A stretch of DNA of 64,000 nucleotides from Halisarca cf. caerulea (taxonomy: Eukaryota; Porifera; Demospongiae; Chondrillida; Halisarcidae), in the NCBI GenBank assembly GCA_963170055.1, contig CAUJGJ010000029.1:1-64000 (forward strand), written 5' to 3'. This document shows positions 56,643 through 64,000 of this stretch, one piece after another. The first letter of the stretch is position 1. Each line of letters starts with the position of its first letter. The notes under the pieces were generated by a model. That model saw only the letters and a list, made by a program, of their open reading frames with translations, was not told the DNA's origin and made no database searches. Both the position numbers and the translations under genes were made by a program.

Positions 56643-57704
56643 CGAAGAGGAGGGCTGCAATGATAACAAAGGTACAGCAGACAGTGAATGTATGTGATCC
56701 CAGCGAGGGGATGAGTGGTGATAGGCGCTAGGTCCTGTAGCTAAAGGATATATCGGACAGTGTCAACCTGTGCCACGCCTGCATGCCTGATGTCAAGCAC
56801 CCCTTGGAGACTTCAGCTGTATGAGGTGTGTGCATGGGTGTGCCTTGCATTGTGTGTAGGGGATGTACCCTGGTCTGATTGCATTGATGCCTGCGTCATA
56901 GGTGTTGTCTGTACAAGGAGATTAGTGTCCCAGGTGTGCATGCATGGATGACCCTACACACGAGCTGAGGATGACCCTCCTGTGTATACGAGGGTTGCTG
57001 TGTAATTGCCCTGGCGGGGCTCTCAGTTGCCCAGGCAGCCTGTGCATATAGTTACCCTGGCGGGGCTGTGCTTGTTGCCCTAGCGGGCTGTGCTTAGTTG
57101 CCCTGGCGGGGCTGTGCATTATTGCCCCGGCGGGGCAGTGCATGGTTGCCTTGGATGAGCCGTTTGTACAGTTGCCCTGGCGGGGCTATGCATGGTTGCC
57201 CTGGCGGGGCTGTGCGTGGTTGCCCTGGTGGGGCTGTGTATGGTTGCCCTGGCGGGGCTGCATGTCGGCGTATGAATGAGCCAGACGGTACATTACTGCC
57301 TGACAGTCCAGCGGTTGGGTGCACTCGCGGGGTTAAGCGTGAGTACCCTCCTAGGGGAGGGCGTGACAGCACCAGGCACTGGTGGACCGGGGCAGTGCCC
57401 ACAGAGATACGAAAGACCCTCGTAGGCTGGAGCAAGGCAGCACGGGGGGATTGGTTCGTACCCGACATCGACACACGGACAAAATTGACTGGAGGGATGA
57501 ACTTACCTGTGGGGTTGGACAGTGGGACCGGGGTGGACGTGGTACCCCCGCTAGATGTCGAAGATGAGGACACCGGAACTGGGTCTGACGGGACGGTGGG
57601 GGTAGGCAGAGACTCGGCCATTGATAACCCAGGACAGAAAAAAAAGCAACGAATACTCGAAGCAAGAGCCAAGTAAACCGAGGGCCAGCAAAACGAGGGA
57701 GAAT
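56643..57704 (-). other. Ngaro 5' leader with open proline-rich frame
   Basis: A minus-strand frame of 192 codons (57672-57094) reads MAESLPTPTVPSDPVPVSSS near its start and a run of APPGQPRT-type octapeptides at its end, where the 24-bp repeat lies. It may be a first Gag exon spliced to 56657, or simply leader. No domain was recognised. Confidence 0.5.
57003..57265. repeat. 24-bp minisatellite in the Ngaro leader
   Basis: About eleven copies of ttgccctggcggggctgtgc plus four bases, GC-rich, some degenerate. In the minus frame each codes for eight residues (APPGQPRT and variants). Confidence 0.9.
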
Positions 57705-57926
57705 AAAAAATGGACAGCAGAAGTCAGCAGCTACGCATGCACGAAGAAGGCCAGGACCGCGTGATACATGAGCACACTGCGCATGCGCATACCCACGTGT
57801 GTACTGCAATTATGCCAAGCGTAACGTCAGGCCTGGGTGTTCGAGCCGCCCCCCCGGGCCTGTAAGCATGCCAGGCGTTACGGATAGCGTCATTAACCCC
57901 ATTCAACTACGTTAAATTCCATTTAA
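57705..57926 (-). repeat. Ngaro A1 direct repeat
   Basis: The 5' terminal repeat of the element on its own strand, identical by eye to A2. It ends at the TTTAA junction with satellite C and probably holds the promoter. Confidence 0.92.
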
Positions 57927-60900
57927 ACTTAACTTTTTTAGATAGTTAAAATTAGTATTTCATTTGTCATATCTTACGAACTTTGCCAATTTTGCACTTT
58001 GCCTAATTTTAAAGTTATGTTTCTAACTTTATCTTTGCGATAAATATTATTTAAACTTTGTAATCTTTTAAACTTAACTTTCTTAGATAGTTAAAATTAG
58101 TATTTCATTTGTCATATCTTACGAACTTTGCCAATTTTGCACTTTGCCTAATTTTAAAGTTATGTTTCTAACTTTATCTTTGCGATAAATATTATTTAAA
58201 CTTTGTAACGTTTTAAACTTAACTTTCTTAGTTAGTTAAAATTAGTATTTCATTTGTCATATCTTACGAACTTTGCCAATTTTGCACTTTGACTAATTTT
58301 AAAGTTATGTTTCTAACTTTATCTTTGCGATAAATATTATTTAAACTTTGTAACGTTTTAAACTTAACTTTCTTAGTTAGTTAAAATTAGTATTTCATTT
58401 GTCATATCTTACGAATTTTGCCAATTTTGCACTTTGCCTAATTTTAAAGTTATGTTTCTAACTTTATCTTTGCGATAAATATTATTTAAACTTTGTAATC
58501 TTTTAAACTTAACTTTTTTAGATAGTTAAAATTAGTATTTCATTTGTCATATCTTACGAACTTTGCCAATTTTGCACTTTGACTAATTTTAAAGTTATGT
58601 TTCTAACTTTATCTTTGCGATAAATATTATTTAAACTTTGTAATCTTTTAAACTTAACTTTCTTAGATAGTTAAAATTAGTATTTCATTTGTCATATCTT
58701 ACGAACTTTGCCAATTTTGCACTTTGCCTAATTTTAAAGTTATGTTTCTAACTTTATCTTTGCGATAAATATTATTTAAACTTTGTAATCTTTTAAACTT
58801 AACTTTCTTAGTTAGTTAAAATTAGTATTTCATTTGTCATATCTTACGAACTTTGCCAATTTTGCACTTTGCCTAATTTTAAAGTTATGTTTCTAACTTT
58901 ATCTTTGCGATAAATATTATTTAAACTTTGTAACGTTTTAAACTTAACTTTCTTAGTTAGTTAAAATTAGTATTTCATTTGTCATATCTTACGAACTTTG
59001 CCAATTTTGCACTTTGCCTAATTTTAAAGTTATGTTTCTAACTTTATCTTTGCGATAAATATTATTTAAACTTTGTAATCTTTTAAACTTAACTTTCTTA
59101 GTTAGTTAAAATTAGTATTTCATTTGTCATATCTTACGAACTTTGCCAATTTTGCACTTTGACTAATTTTAAAGTTATGTTTCTAACTTTATCTTTGCGA
59201 TAAATATTATTTAAACTTTGTAACGTTTTAAACTTAACTTTCTTAGTTAGTTAAAATTAGTATTTCATTTGTCATATCTTACGAACTTTGCCAATTTTGC
59301 ACTTTGCCTAATTTTAAAGTTATGTTTCTAACTTTATCTTTGCGATAAATATTATTTAAACTTTCTAACGTTTTAAACTTAACTTTCTTAGTTAGTTAAA
59401 ATTAGTATTTCATTTGTCATATCTTACGAACTTTGCCAATTTTGCACTTTGCCTAATTTTAAAGTTATGTTTCTAACTTTATCTTTGCGATAAATATTAT
59501 TTAAACTTTGTAACGTTTTAAACTTAACTTTCTTAGTTAAAATTAGTATTTCATTTGTCATATCTTACGAACTTTGCCAATTTTGCACTTTGCCTAATTT
59601 TAAAGTTATGTTTCTAACTTTATCTTTGCAATAAATATTATTTAAACTTTGTAATCTTTTAAACTTAACTTTCTTAGATAGTTAAAATTAGTATTTCATT
59701 TGTCATATCTTACGAACTTTGCCAATTTTGTACTTTGCCTAATTTTAAAGTTATGTTTCTAACTTTATCTTTGCGATAAATATTATTTAAACTTTGTAAT
59801 CTTTTAAACTTAACTTTCTTAGATAGTTAAAATTAGTATTTCATTTGTCATATCTTACGAACTTTGCCAATTTTGCACTTTGCCTGATTTTAAAGTTATG
59901 TTTCTAACTTTATCTTTGCGATAAATATTATTTAAACTTTGTAATCTTTTAAACTTAACTTTCTTAGTTAGTTAAAATTAGTATTTCATTTGTCATATCT
60001 TACGAACTTTGCCAATTTTGCACTTTGCCTAATTTTAAAGTTATGTTTCTAACTTTATCTTTGCGATAAATATTATTTAAACTTTGTAATCTTTTAAACT
60101 TAACTTTCTTAGTTAGTTAAAATTAGTATTTCATTTGTCATATCTTACGAACTTTGCCAATTTTGCACTTTGCCTAATTTTAAAGTTATGTTTCTAACTT
60201 TATCTTTGCGATAAATATTATTTAAACTTTCTAACGTTTTAAACTTAACTTTCTTAGTTAGTTAAAAGTAGTATTTCATTTGTCATATCTTACGAACTTT
60301 GCCAATTTTGCACTTTGCCTAATTTTAAAGTTATGTTTCTAACTTTATCTTTGCGATAAATATTATTTAAACTTTGTAATCTTTTAAACTTAACTTTCTT
60401 AGATAGTTAAAATTAGTATTTCATTTGTCATATCTTACGAACTTTGCCAATTTTGCACTTTGCCTAATTTTAAAGTTATGTTTCTAACTTTATCTTTGCG
60501 ATAAATATTATTTAAACTTTGTAACGTTTTAAACTTAACTTTCTTAGATAGTTAAAAGTAGTATTTCATTTGTCATATCTTACGAACTTTGCCAATTTTG
60601 CACTTTGCCTAACTTTAAAGTTATGTTTCTAACTTTATCTTTGCGATAAATATTATTTAAACTGTAATCTTTTAAACTTAACTTTCTTAGATAGTTAAAA
60701 TTAGTATTTCATTTGTCATATCTTACGAACTTTGCCAATTTTGCACTTTGCCTAATTTTAAAGTTATGTTTCTAACTTTATCTTTGCGATAAATATTATT
60801 TAAACTTTCTAACGTTTTAAACTTAACTTTCTTAGATAGTTAAAATTAGTATTTCATTTGTCATATCTTACGAACTTTGCCAATTTTGCACTTTGCCTAA

Positions 60901-63900
60901 TTTTAAAGTTATGTTTCTAACTTTATCTTTGCGATAAATATTATTTAAACTTTGTAATCTTTTAAACTTAACTTTCTTAGATAGTTAAAATTAGTATTTC
61001 ATTTGTCATATCTTACGAACATTGCCAATTTTGCACTTTGACTAATTTTAAAGTTATGTTTCTAACTTTATCTTTGCGATAAATATTATTTAAACTTTCT
61101 AACGTTTTAAACTTAACTTTCTTAGATAGTTAAAAGTAGTATTTCATTTGTCATATCTTACGAACTTTGCCAATTTTGCACTTTGCCTAATTTTAAAGTT
61201 ATGTTTCTAACTTTATCTTTGCGATAAATATTATTTAAACTTTGTAATCTTTTAAACTTAACTTTCTTAGTTAGTTAAAATTAGTATTTCATTTGTCATA
61301 TCTTACGAACTTTGCCAATTTTGCACTTTGCCTAATTTTAAAGTTATGTTTCTAACTTTATCTTTGCGAAAAATATTATTTAAACTTTGTAATCTTTTAA
61401 ACTTAACTTTCTTAGATAGTTAAAATTAGTATTTCATTTGTCATATCTTACGAACTTTGCCAATTTTGCACTTTGCCTAATTTTAAAGTTATGTTTCTAA
61501 CTTTATCTTTGCGATAAATATTATTTAAACTTTCTAACGTTTTAAACTTAACTTTCTTAGATAGTTAAAAGTAGTATTTCATTTGTCATATCTTACGAAC
61601 TTTGCCAATTTTGCACTTTGCCTAATTTTAAAGTTATGTTTCTAACTTTATCTTTGCGATAAATATTATTTAAACTTTGTAACGTTTTAAACTTAACTTT
61701 CTTAGTTAGTTAAAATTAGTATTTCATTTGTCATATCTTACGAACTTTGCCAATTTTGCACTTTGCCTAATTTTAAAGTTATGTTTCTAACTTTATCTTT
61801 GCGATAAATATTATTTAAACTTTCTAACGTTTTAAACTTAACTTTCTTAGATAGTTAAAATTAGTATTTCATTTGTCATATCTTACGAACTTTGCCAATT
61901 TTGCACTTTGCCTAATTTTAAAGTTATGTTTCTAACTTTATCTTTGCGATAAATATTATTTAAACTTTCTAACGTTTTAAACTTAACTTTCTTAGATAGT
62001 TAAAATTAGTATTTCATTTGTCATATCTTACGAACTTTGCCAATTTTGCACTTTGCCTAATTTTAAAGTTATGTTTCTAACTTTATCTTTGCGATAAATA
62101 TTATTTAAACTTTCTAACGTTTTAAACTTAACTTTCTTAGATAGTTAAAATTAGTATTTCATTTGTCATATCTTACGAACTTTGCCAATTTTGCACTTTG
62201 CCTAATTTTAAAGTTATGTTTCTAACTTTATCTTTGCGATAAATATTATTTAAACTTTCTAACGTTTTAAACTTAACTTTCTTAGTTAGTTAAAAGTAGT
62301 ATTTCATTTGTCATATCTTACGAACTTTGCCAATTTTGCACTTTGCCTAATTTTAAAGTTATGTTTCTAACTTTATCTTTGCGATAAATATTATTTAAAC
62401 TTTGTAACGTTTTAAACTTAACTTTCTTAGTTAGTTAAAATTAGTATTTCATTTGTCATATCTTACGAACTTTGCCAATTTTGCACTTTGCCTAATTTTA
62501 AAGTTATGTTTCTAACTTTATCTTTGCGATAAATATTATTTAAACTTTGTAATCTTTTAAACTTAACTTTCTTAGATAGTTAAAATTAGTATTTCATTTG
62601 TCATATCTTACGAACATTGCCAATTTTGCACTTTGCCTAATTTTAAAGTTATGTTTCTAACTTTATCTTTGCGATAAATATTATTTAAACTTTCTAACGT
62701 TTTAAACTTAACTTTCTTAGATAGTTAAAAGTAGTATTTCATTTGTCATATCTTACGAACTTTGCCAATTTTGCACTTTGCCTAATTTTAAAGTTATGTT
62801 TCTAACTTTATCTTTGCGATAAATATTATTTAAACTTTGTAATCTTTTAAACTTAACTTTCTTAGTTAGTTAAAATTAGTATTTCATTTGTCATATCTTA
62901 CGAACTTTGCCAATTTTGCACTTTGCCTAATTTTAAAGTTATGTTTCTAACTTTATCTTTGCGAAAAATATTATTTAAACTTTGTAATCTTTTAAACTTA
63001 ACTTTCTTAGATAGTTAAAATTAGTATTTCATTTGTCATATCTTACGAACTTTGCCAATTTTGCACTTTGCCTAATTTTAAAGTTATGTTTCTAACTTTA
63101 TCTTTGCGATAAATATTATTTAAACTTTCTAACGTTTTAAACTTAACTTTCTTAGATAGTTAAAAGTAGTATTTCATTTGTCATATCTTACGAACTTTGC
63201 CAATTTTGCACTTTGCCTAATTTTAAAGTTATGTTTCTAACTTTATCTTTGCGATAAATATTATTTAAACTTTGTAACGTTTTAAACTTAACTTTCTTAG
63301 TTAGTTAAAATTAGTATTTCATTTGTCATATCTTACGAACTTTGCCAATTTTGCACTTTGCCTAATTTTAAAGTTATGTTTCTAACTTTATCTTTGCGAT
63401 AAATATTATTTAAACTTTCTAACGTTTTAAACTTAACTTTCTTAGATAGTTAAAATTAGTATTTCATTTGTCATATCTTACGAACTTTGCCAATTTTGCA
63501 CTTTGCCTAATTTTAAAGTTATGTTTCTAACTTTATCTTTGCGATAAATATTATTTAAACTTTGTAATCTTTTAAACTTAACTTTCTTAGATAGTTAAAA
63601 TTAGTATTTCATTTGTCATATCTTACGAACTTTGCCAATTTTGCACTTTGCCTAATTTTAAAGTTATGTTTCTAACTTTATCTTTGCGATAAATATTATT
63701 TAAACTTTCTAACGTTTTAAACTTAACTTTCTTAGATAGTTAAAATTAGTATTTCATTTGTCATATCTTACGAACTTTGCCAATTTTGCACTTTGCCTAA
63801 TTTTAAAGTTATGTTTCTAACTTTATCTTTGCGATAAATATTATTTAAACTTTCTAACGTTTTAAACTTAACTTTCTTAGTTAGTTAAAAGTAGTATTTC

Positions 63901-64000
63901 ATTTGTCATATCTTACGAACTTTGCCAATTTTGCACTTTGCCTAATTTTAAAGTTATGTTTCTAACTTTATCTTTGCGATAAATATTATTTAAACTTTGT
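57927..64000. repeat. Satellite C, right part, 11-unit higher-order repeat
   Basis: About 42 further 145-bp units continue exactly where the left part was split and run off the window. Rare variants recur 1595 bp apart (11 units): gaacattgcc at 61017 and 62612, gcgaaaaatatt at 61366 and 62961, and taaaagtagt at 61131/62726, 61565/63160 and 62291/63886. One unit lacks part of its end (59530) and another is short (60661). Confidence 0.97.

Larger units (their letters stand above)
51485..57926 (-). mobile_element. Ngaro-type tyrosine-recombinase retrotransposon
   Basis: Read on the minus strand, the order is A1 (57926-57705), Gag, RT-RNase H, tyrosine recombinase, B1 (52440-52099), A2 (52098-51877), a 46-bp spacer and B2 (51826-51485). 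A1-genes-B1-A2-B2 split direct repeats are diagnostic of Ngaro-like members of the DIRS order; DIRS1 itself has inverted ends. No integrase, protease or LTR is present. A copies and B copies appear identical, implying a recent insertion. It sits in satellite C with no target duplication: TTTAA at the left junction (51480-51484), the right junction (57922-57926) and the internal A2/B1 junction (52094-52098). Confidence 0.95.

Noticed and set aside
51485..57926. LTR retrotransposon or DIRS1-type element
   Set aside because: Repeats are split direct (A1...B1 A2 B2), not LTRs or inverted DIRS ends; no integrase or methyltransferase was seen.
41796..64000. CRISPR array
   Set aside because: Repeats are contiguous 145-bp monomers without unique spacers in a eukaryotic context; this is satellite DNA.

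Overview
The window is eukaryotic, AT-rich DNA from an animal genome. Everything datable in it is a transposable element, a satellite or an exon of a split gene; no bacterial-style operon, rRNA, tRNA or CRISPR is seen. The mix of Ginger1, Ngaro, PIF/Harbinger, hAT-like and TA-target MITEs with non-LTR fragments suits a marine invertebrate, perhaps a sponge. The host assignment is inference only and was not checked.

Layout. 1-650 is a compound (TG)n minisatellite. 650-21,060 is gene-poor DNA full of short foldback/TIR elements, through which runs one minus-strand split host gene: five phase-compatible exons (21058-20909, 20642-20500, 18332-18229, 14170-14093, 7215-7114) encode a coiled-coil protein. 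Further isolated candidate exons lie at 16.4-16.5, 12.6-12.85, 12.2-12.3 and 11.7-11.9 kb. 21,190-30,962 is a complete-ended Ginger1 DNA transposon (CCGG target duplication). Its single minus-strand gene can be followed over 11 exons: integrase, GPY domain, a repeat linker, a Ulp1-type protease and a PHD finger. Five lesions kill it, and it carries two inserted non-LTR fragments. 31,650-64,000 is one related satellite field: divergent edge repeats (A, about 147 bp), then B (about 142 bp, partly in 285-bp dimers), then a very homogeneous 145-bp array (C) with higher-order repeats, running off the window end.

The satellite field is punctuated by insertions whose empty sites can be read exactly from neighbouring monomers: a 176-bp TA MITE (34328-34503), a seemingly intact PIF/Harbinger element (35845-39062, TAA duplication, both genes open), a 1.19-kb MITE with a nested foldback (39663-40851), and an apparently young Ngaro-type tyrosine-recombinase retrotransposon (51485-57926) with identical split direct repeats joined to the array at a TTTAA core without target duplication.

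How the parts work together. Harbinger pairs a Myb-like DNA-binding protein with a DDE nuclease. Ngaro encodes Gag, RT-RNase H and a tyrosine recombinase, and its A/B repeat junction is the recombination site. Ginger1 combined DNA integration with protease and chromatin-reader domains. The edge-to-core homogenisation gradient and higher-order repeats make the satellite field a candidate (peri)centromere, the most interesting large-scale signal here.
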